Assembly: GCA_036273915.1 (NCBI GenBank)
Contig: DASUGR010000045.1
Coordinates: 1-45,140 of the forward strand
DNA: 45,140 bases
DNA from: PLA2 sp036273915
Lineage (GTDB): Bacteria > Planctomycetota > PLA2
Direction: 5' to 3'
Part shown: positions 15,320 to 23,526 of the stretch, piece after piece
Layout: each line of letters begins with the position of its first letter
How positions within the stretch are numbered: position 1 is the first letter of the stretch
Translations under genes and position numbers: made by a program
Notes under the pieces: generated by a model
Told to the model about the DNA's origin: nothing
The model's database searches: none
What the model saw: only the letters and a program-made list of their open reading frames with translations

Positions 15320-17035
15320 ATGGATGGAATCCGGGAAACTGGGAGGGCCCTCGTCCGCGCCGCGCGGGCGCAGGGGGCCGTGGATCTCGCGTTCGGCGAG
15401 GCGCTCCTCCGTCTCTTCGTCGGACGGCGGCTCCTCGAGGCCGGCTATGCGGCGAGGCGCGACTACGCCCGCGAGCGGCTCGGCATCCCCGCCCGGACGA
15501 TGTACGACGCCTTCGATCTCGCGCGCGCGTGCCGTGGGTGCAGGATCCTCCAGAAGGCGGTGCTCGCGGGCCTCGTGTCGCCCTGCCACGCGCGCACGAT
15601 CGCGCCGGTGGTCGCGTCCAACGAGGCGGCGTGGACCGCGCTGGCCATGACGGCGACGGTGCGCGAGCTTCGCGCGGCGGTGCGCGCCGCCGGCAAGGAG
15701 CCGCCCGAGGAATACGACACCGAGAGCCTGCGGGTGCGGATGGCGCCCGCACAGCAGGACCGCTTCGACGCGGCCTTGAAGCTCGCGGACGAGACGCTCG
15801 GCGGCGGCGCGCCGCGATGGCAGTGCCTCGAGGCGCTCGCGCAGGAGTACCTCTCCGAGCACGGCACGGAGAGCGACGTGGAGGGGGTCCGGGGGCCGGA
15901 GTCGGGGGAGACGCCGGGCACGGACGCGGAGTTGCCGCCCCCGGAGCCCCCCTCGATGCCCCTGCCGGAGGCGATCGCACGGCACCTCGCCGTAATCGAC
16001 GAGGCCGAGGCGCTCTTCAAGGAAGGCGCACCCGAGACCGCCGACCCGAAGGAGCTCGACGCCTTCGCGCTGCGGCTCCTGAAGGCCAGGAAGGAGCACG
16101 ACACCGTCGTCGGCGAGCTCGGACGCCGGTTCGTCGACGCGCGCGGCTGGCTCGCGGCCGGATGCGCGACCCTCGACGAGTACTGCACCGAGCGGCTCGG
16201 CATGAGCCCGCGCCTCTTCCGCCAGCGGGTCTGGCTCGAGCGGAAGATGTTCGCACACCCGCCGCTGCGCGAGGCGGTCGCTTCGGAGCGGCTCACCTAC
16301 TCGAAAGCTCTTCTCGTCGCCCGGGACGCCACGCCGGAGACGATCGGGGGCCTCATCGAACGCGCGGTGGGGACGACTTGGCACCAGACGGCGCGCGAGG
16401 CGACCGAACGCGATGACCTGCGCAATCGCGCAAGGGGCGTGAAGCGGCTTTGGGGGCCGGTCGACGTGATGACCACGGTCGCCGCCGCGATCCGCTGCGC
16501 GCAGCGGAGGGCAAGGGCCGAGGGCCGTGAGATCGGCCGGGGGGCGGCGCTCCTCGACATCGCCGACCACTTCGCGTCCGTGTGGGCGAGGCACCGGCTC
16601 CGGCGGAGTCCGAAGGCGAGGCTTGAGGTGCTCCGGCGCAGCAACGGCAGGTGCCAGGTGCCCGGCTGCTCCATGCCGGGCCGCCACGTGCACCACATCC
16701 GCTACCGCTCTCGCGGCGGCGCGAGGGAGCCGTGGAACGAGACGCTCCTCTGCGTCGGGCACCACCTGCACGGCATTCACGGGGGGCACCTGACCGTAAC
16801 GGGCCGCGCCGGAGAGCGCCTCGTCTGGACGTTCCGCAACGGCGAGATCTGGGTCACCGAGGGCGACGACGACGTGCGGCGCGGGGGCGGCCCCGCAGAC
16901 CCCGTCGGGACCGCCGCGGGCGGCGCTGCCGCGGCCGGTGCCGACACTGCCGGGGCAGGTCGCGTCTCCGAGCCCGAGCCCCCGGTGTACGGCCGCCGCG
17001 CGACAGGGGAGGTATCTATCGCGGCCGCCGCGTGA
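15320..17035 (+). CDS. HNH-endonuclease-domain protein (DUF222-like architecture)
   Basis: 571 residues. The HNH motif lies near 440-480: CQVPGC, then HVHHIRYRSRGG, NETLLCVGHH and HGIHGG, with paired Cys, the HH motif, Asn and His of the fold. Upstream are two related helical modules: ~25-75 (FVGRRLLEAGYAARRDYARERLG) and ~265-325 (LGRRFVDARGW, CTERLGMSPRLFRQRV), suggesting an internal duplication. Between them (~190-215) a Pro/Glu-rich linker is encoded by two inverted G-tract elements. The C-terminus is low-complexity Ala/Gly. Such HNH proteins are often multicopy; the relic near 3.6 kb supports that here. Target unknown. Confidence 0.75.
   Translation: MDGIRETGRALVRAARAQGAVDLAFGEALLRLFVGRRLLEAGYAARRDYARERLGIPARTMYDAFDLARACRGCRILQKAVLAGLVSPCHARTIAPVVASNEAAWTALAMTATVRELRAAVRAAGKEPPEEYDTESLRVRMAPAQQDRFDAALKLADETLGGGAPRWQCLEALAQEYLSEHGTESDVEGVRGPESGETPGTDAELPPPEPPSMPLPEAIARHLAVIDEAEALFKEGAPETADPKELDAFALRLLKARKEHDTVVGELGRRFVDARGWLAAGCATLDEYCTERLGMSPRLFRQRVWLERKMFAHPPLREAVASERLTYSKALLVARDATPETIGGLIERAVGTTWHQTAREATERDDLRNRARGVKRLWGPVDVMTTVAAAIRCAQRRARAEGREIGRGAALLDIADHFASVWARHRLRRSPKARLEVLRRSNGRCQVPGCSMPGRHVHHIRYRSRGGAREPWNETLLCVGHHLHGIHGGHLTVTGRAGERLVWTFRNGEIWVTEGDDDVRRGGGPADPVGTAAGGAAAAGADTAGAGRVSEPEPPVYGRRATGEVSIAAAA
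15883..15952 (+). repeat. Two inverted G-tract elements inside the HNH gene
   Basis: GGGGGTCCGGGGG at 15883-15895 and its inverted relative CCCCCGGAGCCCCCC at 15938-15952 bracket a Pro/Glu-rich linker. They could pair in single-stranded DNA or RNA. Confidence 0.4.
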
Positions 17036-17060
17036 CGCAGGTCAATCGAGCTCGCGTGCG

Positions 17061-17079
17061 GCGCGTCCGGGGGACGCGC
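17061..17079. terminator. Possible stem-loop terminator between the HNH gene and htpX
   Basis: An 8-bp perfect stem (GCGCGTCC/GGACGCGC) with a GGG loop sits between two convergent genes. No T-run follows, so it may be only a partial terminator. Confidence 0.35.
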
Positions 17080-17111
17080 GACGCGACCCGGGGCGGGCCC
17101 GACACCGCTTC

Positions 17112-18038
17112 CTACGCGGGGCGCGCTGTCTTCCCGCCCGCGAGCGCGCGCAGCCGCCGGATCCGCTCCTCGATCGGGGGGTGCGACGCGAAGGGCGAGT
17201 TGAGATCCTGGTGCAGCCGGAAGGGGTTCACGATGTAGAGGTGCTGCGTCCCGCGGTTCGCCGTGTCGAGCCGGATCCCCGACCCGCCGAGCTTTTCGAG
17301 CGCGTCCGCCAGCGCGCCAGGGTTGCGCGTCATCGCCGCGCCGGTCGCGTCCGCCAGGTACTCGCGTTGCCGCGACACCGCGAACTGGATCATCGTCGCG
17401 AAGAGCGGCGCGAGCACGGCGCAGAGCACGGCGATCAGGACGATCACCCCCTCCCCCTTGCCCCCTCCCCTCCGGCCGCCGCCGAAGCGCCGGAACCGCA
17501 TGCTGCGCAGGTACCAGTCGGCGAGGATCGCAACGCTCCCGACCATCACCGCCATGAGGATCATCACGCGGGTGTCGTAGTTCCCGATGTGCGCCATCTC
17601 GTGCGCGACGACCCCCTGGAGCTCCTCGCGCGTTAGCTTCTGCCGGAGGCCGCGCGTGACCGCGACCACGGACTCCTCGGGCCTGATCCCGGCCGCGAAC
17701 GCGTTCATCGCGTCGGTCTCGATCAGGTAGACCCTGGGCTTCGGGAGCCCCGATGCGATCGCCATCTCCTCGACCACGTTGACGAGCTCGCGGTCCTCCT
17801 CGCGGGAGACCTCGCGCGCGCCCGCCGTCGCGAGCACGATCGAGCTCCCCTCGAACCACGCGACCAGCGAGAGGATGATCCCGATCACCACCGCGGCCGC
17901 CATGCCCCCCCACGGCGTCACGCCGGACGCGCGTGCGAGGACCGCGCCGAGCGCGACCAGGAAGAGCACAGACAAGGCGATCAGGATGACCGATCGCCGC
18001 CGGTTCCGGTCGATGTGGTCGAAGAGGCCTAGGTCCAT
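17112..18038 (-). CDS. htpX: HtpX-like M48 membrane metalloprotease
   Basis: 308 residues. HtpX degrades damaged membrane proteins with its active site at the cytoplasmic face. N-terminal membrane segments (~17-36, 44-63), then the zinc motif HEMAH near residue 146 and the downstream Glu in SRQREYLADATGAAMTRNP that provides the third ligand; two further hydrophobic stretches lie at ~155-175 and 195-220. The C-terminal HPPIEERIRRLRAL is typical of the family. It follows lemA on the same strand with a 55-bp gap carrying a strong hairpin; lemA-htpX pairing is common. Confidence 0.92.
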   Translation of the reverse strand: MDLGLFDHIDRNRRRSVILIALSVLFLVALGAVLARASGVTPWGGMAAAVVIGIILSLVAWFEGSSIVLATAGAREVSREEDRELVNVVEEMAIASGLPKPRVYLIETDAMNAFAAGIRPEESVVAVTRGLRQKLTREELQGVVAHEMAHIGNYDTRVMILMAVMVGSVAILADWYLRSMRFRRFGGGRRGGGKGEGVIVLIAVLCAVLAPLFATMIQFAVSRQREYLADATGAAMTRNPGALADALEKLGGSGIRLDTANRGTQHLYIVNPFRLHQDLNSPFASHPPIEERIRRLRALAGGKTARPA

Positions 18039-18043
18039 GTTCG

Positions 18044-18084
18044 GGCCGCTGCAGCCGACGGCCTCCGGCCGCGGCTGAGCGGCC
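18044..18084 (-). other. Intercistronic hairpin between lemA and htpX
   Basis: GGCCGCTGCAGCCG (18044-18057) pairs with CGGCTGAGCGGCC (18072-18084): a 13-bp stem with one bulged base, 14-nt loop. No T-run. It could attenuate or stabilise the htpX portion of the message. Confidence 0.45.
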
Positions 18085-18093
18085 GGCCTTCCC

Positions 18094-18678
18094 TTAGAAA
18101 GATACCTTCGGGGCCTCGCGCTCCGCGGGGTTCTCGAGCTCGAAGAACTCCATCGGCGGGAAGTCGCCGAAGTTCTTCACCATGTTCGTCGGCACCTGCT
18201 CGAGCTTCGTGTTGTAGCGGCGGACCGAGTCGTTGTAGTGCTGGCGGGAGAACGCGATCCGGTTCTCCGTCGAGGTGAGCTCCTCCTGGAGCTTCAGCAT
18301 GTTCTGGTTCGCCTTGAGGTCCGGATACGCCTCCGACAGCGCGAAGAACTGACGCAGCGCGCCCGTGAGCATGTTCTCGGCCGCGCCGACGGCCGCGGGG
18401 CCCTTCGCGGGGTCAGCGGTGACCGCGACCGCCGCGTTGCGCGCCTGGATGACGCGCTCGAGCGTCTCCCTCTCGTGCTTCATGTAGCCCTTCGCCGTCT
18501 CGACGAGGTTCGGGATCAGGTCGTGGCGGCGCTTCAGCTGGACGTCGATCTGCGCCCACGCCTCCTTCGCAATGTTCTTCAGTCGGACGAGGCCGTTGTA
18601 GAGCCCGACGAACCAGAAGGCGACGAGGACGACGGCGATGAGCGCGATCCAGCCCGCGGGAAAGGCGAGAAGTGTCAT
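18094..18678 (-). CDS. lemA: LemA family protein
   Basis: 194 residues. An N-terminal membrane anchor (~7-26) leads into the helical LemA domain: YNGLVRLKNIAKEAWAQIDV, then RRHDLIPNLVETAKGYMKHE, ENMLTGAL, YPDLKANQNMLKLQEELTSTENRI and FSRQHYNDSVRRYNT are all family landmarks. The domain is thought to lie outside the cytoplasm; its role is unclear. Upstream partner of htpX. A TACACT box lies 6 nt before the ATG and there is no Shine-Dalgarno. Confidence 0.93.
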   Translation of the reverse strand: MTLLAFPAGWIALIAVVLVAFWFVGLYNGLVRLKNIAKEAWAQIDVQLKRRHDLIPNLVETAKGYMKHERETLERVIQARNAAVAVTADPAKGPAAVGAAENMLTGALRQFFALSEAYPDLKANQNMLKLQEELTSTENRIAFSRQHYNDSVRRYNTKLEQVPTNMVKNFGDFPPMEFFELENPAEREAPKVSF

Positions 18679-18684
18679 GCGGGC

Positions 18685-18690
18685 AGTGTA
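18685..18690 (-). promoter_or_regulatory. -10-like TACACT, 6 nt from the lemA ATG
   Basis: TACACT on the minus strand in the 54-bp gap between the cvpA-like gene and lemA, at leaderless spacing. It suggests lemA-htpX is transcribed separately from the CvpA-like gene. Confidence 0.4.
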
Positions 18691-18732
18691 CCCAATCGCC
18701 CCCGTGGCTATTCGGAGGGGCCCGGGGAACCG

Positions 18733-19272
18733 CTACTGCGCGGTGCGGTGCTCGTCCTTCGGGCTGTTGGCGTGCAGGAAGCCCTGCGCGCTGCCGCGGT
18801 ACTCCTTCGGCAGAACGCCGACGACGGAGTCCATGGCGCCCCAGAGCATCGGGCCGGACTTGCTGCGGGAGATCGAGGCCTCGAGCTGGCCGCCGTCGGG
18901 CGCGAAGTAGACGACCGCGAGCAGGACACCCGCGCAGATGAGGCCTGCCTTCGCCGCGCCGAAGAACCCGCCCATCAGCCGGTCGTAGGCGCCGAGGTCG
19001 AGCTTGTCGAACGTCTTCTTCGCGAGCCAGCCGACGAAGGCCGCGACGAGGATCGAGAGGACGAGGATCACGCCGAACGCGATCTCGCCGTTGTGCCCGG
19101 TCGCGATGTGGCGGTCGAGGACCCGGCGGAAGGCGTCGTGGTAGCTTGCGGAGAGGTAGAGTCCCCCGAACAGACCGGCCACGCCGGTGAACTGGGAGAC
19201 GAATCCCCGCACGCACCCCAAGGCCAGACCGACGGCAAGGATGCCCAGGACGAACGCGTCGATGACGCTCAT
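18733..19272 (-). CDS. CvpA family membrane protein
   Basis: 179 residues. The start MSVIDAFVLGILAVGLALG is typical of CvpA/colicin V production family proteins, followed by a Gly/aromatic segment, a further three membrane stretches (to ~130) and a soluble tail. Function is poorly known in the family. The ATG at 19272 is fixed by a good ribosome site (AGAGAGGT); a longer frame to 19311 has no such support. TACAAT at 19293-19298 is a candidate -10. Confidence 0.8.
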   Translation of the reverse strand: MSVIDAFVLGILAVGLALGCVRGFVSQFTGVAGLFGGLYLSASYHDAFRRVLDRHIATGHNGEIAFGVILVLSILVAAFVGWLAKKTFDKLDLGAYDRLMGGFFGAAKAGLICAGVLLAVVYFAPDGGQLEASISRSKSGPMLWGAMDSVVGVLPKEYRGSAQGFLHANSPKDEHRTAQ

Positions 19273-19358
19273 ACCTCTCTCTGCCCGCCACCATTGTATC
19301 GGCTTTCGCACCCCCCGCGACTGAAGTGGGTTCCCCCCCGCCTCCCCCCTTCCTCCTC

Positions 19359-19787
19359 ATGCTCCGGCGCGGGATCGCCCGGCGGTGCCCCGTCTGCGGG
19401 CGGGGACGCATCTTCCGCGGTCTCTTCCGGCTCCGCCGGTGCTGTCCCTCCTGCGGCTGGGTGGTCGAGCGGGAGCCGGGGACGGTCACGGGCCCGATGT
19501 ACCTCGTGTCGGTGCTCACGCTGCCGTTTGCCGCGTTCCTGTTCGCGCTGTTCTGGCTTTGTACGGATTGGACGCCCGCCGTGCAGGTGGTGGTCGGGAT
19601 CCCGGTGATCGTCGTCTTCTGCGCCGTCGCGCTGGTCGCCGCGAAGGGCGCCTGGGCCGCGATCGAGTACTTCACGGACGTTAGGTCCGGCGACGCGTTC
19701 CGCGCGGGCTACCGGGAGCGGGCGTTCCGGGCGGCGGATCAGGAGGGGGACCGGGGGCCGGACTCGAGGATCGACCCCGCGATGTGA
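19359..19787 (+). CDS. DUF983 family protein
   Basis: 142 residues. An N-terminal zinc-ribbon-like unit (RRCPVCGRGRIFRGLFRLRRCCPSCG: two CPxCG knuckles) is followed by two membrane segments (~50-72 and 78-102), the DUF983 layout. No biochemical role is established. The ATG at 19359 gives MLRRGIARRCPVCG; a GTG 33 bp upstream would add only Pro-rich residues. Its last ~16 codons hold a G-tract element and overlap the opposing CBS gene by 49 bp. Confidence 0.78.
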   Translation: MLRRGIARRCPVCGRGRIFRGLFRLRRCCPSCGWVVEREPGTVTGPMYLVSVLTLPFAAFLFALFWLCTDWTPAVQVVVGIPVIVVFCAVALVAAKGAWAAIEYFTDVRSGDAFRAGYRERAFRAADQEGDRGPDSRIDPAM

Positions 19788-20239
19788 CGGTAGAGCGAGG
19801 ACCGGTACACGATGCCCACCACCTTGCCGCCTTCGATCACGGGGAGGCTCTTCACCTTGCGGCTCACGATCCGGTCGGCAGCCTCGAAGAGGTCGTCGCC
19901 GGGCGCGAGCGTCACCGGGCCGCGCGTCATCACGTCGCGCACCCTCACCTTCGCCGCCCACGCCGCCAGCGCCCGGTAGTCCTCCGTGCGGATCCGGCGC
20001 TGCCCGGCGGTCCGGTCGGCGAGGTCGCGCACGAAATAGGGGAAGAGGATCTCCCCCACCACGTCGGACTGCGTGAGCACGCCCGCGAGGCTGTCCCCGC
20101 TGTCGAGCACGACGACGCACTTGATCCCGATCTCGTCCTCGACGAGCGGGCAGTCGCGCAGGTGCCCCATCGCCTCGAGCAGCGTGGCGTCCTCGTGGAC
20201 GACCTCGAACTCGCGCGTCATGATGTCGGCGACGGTCAC
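19739..20239 (-). CDS. CBS-domain pair protein
   Basis: 166 residues with two CBS motifs: VTVADIMTREFEVVHEDATLLEAM and VRVRDVMTRGPVTLAPGDDLFEAADRIV, each ending in a 'VGIV/AGVLTQSD' type strand. CBS pairs bind adenine nucleotides and act as energy sensors; stand-alone pairs are common in stress regulons. The GTG at 20239 is preferred over an ATG at 20296 because AAGGAG sits six bases before it. A sigma-54-type promoter match lies at 20308-20323. Confidence 0.85.
   Translation of the reverse strand: MTVADIMTREFEVVHEDATLLEAMGHLRDCPLVEDEIGIKCVVVLDSGDSLAGVLTQSDVVGEILFPYFVRDLADRTAGQRRIRTEDYRALAAWAAKVRVRDVMTRGPVTLAPGDDLFEAADRIVSRKVKSLPVIEGGKVVGIVYRSSLYRHIAGSILESGPRSPS
19741..19760 (+). repeat. G-tract element, exact 20-bp copy of 33078-33097
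   Basis: Core GGGGGACCGGGGG. Both copies are read in the same frame and encode Glu-Gly-Asp-Arg-Gly-Pro, in two unrelated proteins (DUF983 here, the hibernation factor fusion at 33 kb). A near-identical version in the HNH gene encodes Glu-Gly-Val-Arg-Gly-Pro. Confidence 0.6.
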
Positions 20240-20304
20240 GGGTGTCTCCTTGCTCGGCGCGTCGGCGCGCGGGGCTGCGACGGATCTTCGCGTCATGACG
20301 GACC

Positions 20305-21789
20305 CTATGCAACCGGGGGGCCGGATTCCAGCGGGAGAACGACGGTGAACGTGGAACCCCTCCCGGGCTCGCTCTCCACCTCGATCCTCCCCCCGTGCTC
20401 CTCCACGATGTCTTTCGAGATCGTGAGCCCGTATCCCGTGCCCTTCTCCCCCTTGGTGGTGAAGAGAAGCTCGAAGATCCGGCCCATGTTCTCGGGAGGG
20501 ATTCCTATCCCGCTGTCCCGGAAGGCGACGCGCAGCGTGGAATCCCGCGCGCGAGCCTCCACGACCAGCTTCCCCCCCTCCGGCATGGCGTCGCGGGCGT
20601 TCGTGATGAGGTTGAGGAACACCTGCGAGAGGCGGCCGGCGTCGCCGCGCACCGCGTGGCGCCCGGGTTCGCACGAGACGGCCATCTCGATGCCGTGCCG
20701 GTAGAGGTCGTGCCGCATGAGCGCGTGCAGGTCGGCGATGATCGCGCAGGGATCGACGCCGGTCACGGGGCGGACGGCGGCGCGCGCGAAGCCGCGGAGC
20801 TGCCCGATGAGGTCTGTCGTGCGACGCAGCGCGTCCCGCATCACGCCCGCGCCGCGCTGCAGCTCGTCCTTGCCGATCGCGTCGCCCTTGCCGAGGCGCT
20901 GGAGCACCGCGTCGAGGTACTGCGAGACCCCGGAGATGGGGTTCATGATCTCGTGCACCATCATCGCGGTGAGGCGCCCCACGCCGGCCTGCACCTCCTG
21001 CTCCTTGAGGAGCTGGCGCATGCGGCGCCGCTGGCTCAGGTCCTGCATGTACCCGGTGAACCCGACGTGCTCGCCCAGGTGGTCCTGCGTCACGACGCGC
21101 TCGTCGAAGACCGGGAGCATCGTGCCGTCCTTCCGTCGGGCCTCGCCCTCTGCCGCGGTGCGGCCCTCGTGCCGGCAGAGGTCGAGCCAGTAGAGCGTGT
21201 CGTACCCGGGCCCGTAGACCTCGGCGATGCTCCTCCCGACGATCTCGCGCGACGCACAGCCGAGCATCCGCTCGAGATGCCGGTTGAACGACGTGATGCG
21301 CCCGGTCGCGTCGAGCGTGTAGATGCCGACCGGCACGGTCAGGTAGATCTGGCGCAGCTCCTCGGTGCGGCGGCGCACCTCCCGGTCGAGCTCGGCGTTG
21401 AGCGACTCGAGGCGCTTCTGGAGATCCTCGATGCGGAGCATCGCCTCCACGCGCGCGCGGAGCTCCTGCTGCGCGACCGGCTTCGTCACGTACTCGTCCC
21501 CGCCCGCAGCGAGGCCCTTGACGAGGCTCCGCGTGTCGCGGTGATGCCCGGTCACGAGGATGATCGGGATGGTGCGCGTCTCCTCGAGCGACCGCAGCCG
21601 CCGGCACACCTCGAACCCGTCCATGCCGGGCATCTCGACGTCGAGCAGGATGCAGTTGGGCCGCTGCGCGCGCGCGTGCGAGATCGCCTCCTCGCCCGTG
21701 CCCGCCTCGGTCACGTCGTACCCGTCGAGCAGGAGGCGGAGGGAGTAGCGGCTGTCCGCGTTGTCGTCGACGATCAGGATGCGTTTCAC
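20305..21789 (-). CDS. Hybrid receiver-PAS-histidine kinase
   Basis: 494 residues: receiver domain ~1-120 with ILIVDDN, phospho-acceptor Asp50 in CILLDVEMPG and Lys in TKP; a coiled linker; PAS domain ~140-255; HisKA with MMVHEIMNPISGV (His near 277); HATPase with NLITNARDAM, FRDSGIGIPPENM and KGTGYGLTISKDIVEEHGG. There is no membrane segment, so it is a cytoplasmic sensor. Start: GTG at 21789, directly giving VKRILIVDDN. It is divergent from the sigma-54 activator at 21968, its most likely partner. Confidence 0.88.
   Translation of the reverse strand: MKRILIVDDNADSRYSLRLLLDGYDVTEAGTGEEAISHARAQRPNCILLDVEMPGMDGFEVCRRLRSLEETRTIPIILVTGHHRDTRSLVKGLAAGGDEYVTKPVAQQELRARVEAMLRIEDLQKRLESLNAELDREVRRRTEELRQIYLTVPVGIYTLDATGRITSFNRHLERMLGCASREIVGRSIAEVYGPGYDTLYWLDLCRHEGRTAAEGEARRKDGTMLPVFDERVVTQDHLGEHVGFTGYMQDLSQRRRMRQLLKEQEVQAGVGRLTAMMVHEIMNPISGVSQYLDAVLQRLGKGDAIGKDELQRGAGVMRDALRRTTDLIGQLRGFARAAVRPVTGVDPCAIIADLHALMRHDLYRHGIEMAVSCEPGRHAVRGDAGRLSQVFLNLITNARDAMPEGGKLVVEARARDSTLRVAFRDSGIGIPPENMGRIFELLFTTKGEKGTGYGLTISKDIVEEHGGRIEVESEPGRGSTFTVVLPLESGPPVA
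20308..20323 (-). promoter_or_regulatory. Sigma-54-type promoter of the CBS gene at 20239
   Basis: CGGCCCCCCGGTTGCA: GG and GC at the required 10-bp spacing with a perfect TTGCA -12 element; 9 of 12 consensus bases. A GGATTCC lies immediately upstream of the -24 element (20323-20329). Confidence 0.5.
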
Positions 21790-21870
21790 GGCGTTCGCGT
21801 GGTCGCCCAGGGGGCTTTTCGACGGCGATTGTTCCACAAGGCGCGAGCGACGGGACGGGGGAAAGGGCGC

Positions 21871-21880
21871 GGGAAATCCC
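21871..21880. promoter_or_regulatory. Dyad GGGAAATCCC between the hybrid kinase and the sigma-54 activator
   Basis: A perfect palindrome (GGGAwwTCCC) in the 178-bp divergent gap. Related sequences occur upstream of stress genes at 25387, 37083 and 40341, so it is a candidate activator site, perhaps autoregulatory. Confidence 0.4.
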
Positions 21881-21903
21881 CCGCCCCGGGGGCCGGGCGC
21901 GGG

Positions 21904-21909
21904 TAGACT
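21904..21909 (+). promoter_or_regulatory. -10-like TAGACT upstream of the sigma-54 activator
   Basis: GGGTAGACT as before purF; 58 nt before the ATG at 21968. No -35 box seen. Confidence 0.3.
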
Positions 21910-21967
21910 CTGCGGCAGCGATAGCGTCGCGGCGGGCGGGCGCCGTAGGTACGCGGTTTGTGTTGCC

Positions 21968-23368
21968 ATGCCGAAGATGCGGAATGCCACCGTCCTCGTC
22001 ATCGACGACGATCCGGCCCTCCGGCTCGGGCTCGGCGAGACGCTCAGGCTCTTTGGGTACCGGGTGGACGAGGCCGACAGCCTCGCCGCCGGGCGAGAGT
22101 GGCTCCGCCGGCCACCGCCCGCGGCGGTGCTCCTGGACCTCCAGCTCACGGACGGCCTCGGCCTCGAGTTGCTGCCCCACCTGAAGGACGGCTGGCCGGA
22201 CGTGCCCGTGATCATGATGACGGCGCACGGGTCGATCGACACGGCCGTGAAGGCGATGCAGCACGGCGCCTACAGCTACCTGCAGAAGCCCTTCCACACC
22301 GAGGAGCTGAAGCTCGTGCTCTCGCAGGCGATCGAGAACAGCCGGCTCCGCTGGCAGGCGGAGGACCGGCAGCGGCGGCGCGCCGAGGAGTTCAGCTTCG
22401 AGAAGATCGTGGCGCGAAGCACCGCGATGAAGCGCGTGCTCGACCAGGCGGGCAAGGTGGCCGAGTCGCCCGCGTCGACCGTGCTCCTACTCGGCGAGAG
22501 CGGCACCGGCAAGGGGCTCGTCGCGCGCGCGATCCACTACGCCTCGGACCGCGCGAGCGCGCCCTTCCTCACCGTGACCTGCTCGGCCATCCCGGAGCCG
22601 CTGCTCGAGGCAGAGCTCCTCGGCCACGAGAAGGGCGCGTTCACGGACGCGAAGGCCCGCCGCCGCGGCGTGTTCGAGGCCGCGGACGGCGGTACCGTGT
22701 TCCTCGACGAGATCGGGGACATGCCCCTTGCGCTCCAGGCGAAGCTCCTGGGCGTTCTCGAGGACCGCTCGTTCAGCCGCATCGGGTCCACCGAGACGAT
22801 CCAGGTGGACGTGCGGATCATCGCGGCGACCCACCGCGACCTCGACCGCCACGTCGCCGACGGCCGCTTCCGCGAGGATCTGCTCTACCGCCTCCGCGTG
22901 GTGCCGATCGTGATCCCGCCGCTCCGCGAGCGCACGAGCGACATCATCCCGCTCGCCGAGAGCTACGTGCACCACTTCAACCGTGAGTTCGGCCGCGGCG
23001 TGGAGGGGTTCGCGCCCACCGCGGAGGAGATGCTCAAGGGCCACCCGTGGCCCGGCAACGTGCGCGAGCTCCGGAACGTGATCGAGCGGGCGCTCCTCTT
23101 CACGCGCCACACGCAGCTCGAGGCGGAGGACCTGATGCTGGACCCCGGCTACCGGCCGCGGGCGCCCTCGTCCGCCACGGCCCCGCAGGGGGCAGGAGGG
23201 GAGGCGTTCACGCTCCCGGCGGACGGCGTCAAGCTGGACGAGCTGGAGAACGATCTCGTCCGCCAGGCGATGGAGCGCGCGCAGGGCAACAAGAGCCGCG
23301 CGGCGAAAATCCTCGGAATTTCACGCGACCAGATCCGCTATCGCCTCGAGAAGATGGGCGAGAGCTGA
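21968..23368 (+). CDS. Sigma-54-dependent response regulator, NtrC family
   Basis: 466 residues. Receiver domain 1-~125 (VIDDD near the start, acceptor Asp near 56 in VLLDLQLTD, Lys in QKPF). AAA+ domain ~140-385: Walker A GESGTGKG (~176), sigma-54 contact loop GAFTDA (~224; most family members have GAFTGA), Walker B VFLDEIGDM, then RIIAATHRDL, FREDLLYRL and the HPWPGNVREL sensor II. C-terminal Fis-type HTH: QAMERAQGNKSRAAKILGISRDQIRYRL. It activates sigma-54 promoters from enhancer sites. Divergent from the hybrid kinase; many sigma-54-type promoters lie in the next 20 kb. Confidence 0.95.
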   Translation: MPKMRNATVLVIDDDPALRLGLGETLRLFGYRVDEADSLAAGREWLRRPPPAAVLLDLQLTDGLGLELLPHLKDGWPDVPVIMMTAHGSIDTAVKAMQHGAYSYLQKPFHTEELKLVLSQAIENSRLRWQAEDRQRRRAEEFSFEKIVARSTAMKRVLDQAGKVAESPASTVLLLGESGTGKGLVARAIHYASDRASAPFLTVTCSAIPEPLLEAELLGHEKGAFTDAKARRRGVFEAADGGTVFLDEIGDMPLALQAKLLGVLEDRSFSRIGSTETIQVDVRIIAATHRDLDRHVADGRFREDLLYRLRVVPIVIPPLRERTSDIIPLAESYVHHFNREFGRGVEGFAPTAEEMLKGHPWPGNVRELRNVIERALLFTRHTQLEAEDLMLDPGYRPRAPSSATAPQGAGGEAFTLPADGVKLDELENDLVRQAMERAQGNKSRAAKILGISRDQIRYRLEKMGES

Positions 23369-23371
23369 CCC

Positions 23372-23407
23372 CGCGCGCGAAGGACCTGCAAATCGCGCGC
23401 GAAGGAC
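23372..23407. repeat. 14-bp direct repeat with 22-bp period
   Basis: CGCGCGCGAAGGAC occurs at 23372-23385 and exactly again at 23394-23407. The 22-bp period is about two helical turns, as for protein sites on one DNA face. It lies directly after the activator stop codon and before the sugar nucleotidyltransferase gene. Confidence 0.4.
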
Positions 23408-23526
23408 TCCGGCGCGCCAAGCGGTGGTACGGTGTCGCGGACCGCGCGTGACCGCCGGAGGCCGCGCGGCGTCGCGATGCGCCGGGATGTCGGTACGCCG
23501 CGTGCACGGTCCGGGAAGGAGGGTTG

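Noticed and set aside
15306..15330. GGAATGGATGGAAT as a regulatory motif shared by unrelated genes.
   Set aside because: The surrounding homology shows common descent of an HNH gene and its relic rather than an independent regulatory site.
23420..23440. Sigma-54-like element before the sugar nucleotidyltransferase (TGGTACGGTGTCGC).
   Set aside because: GG and GC are 9 bp apart instead of 10 and there is no TTGC.
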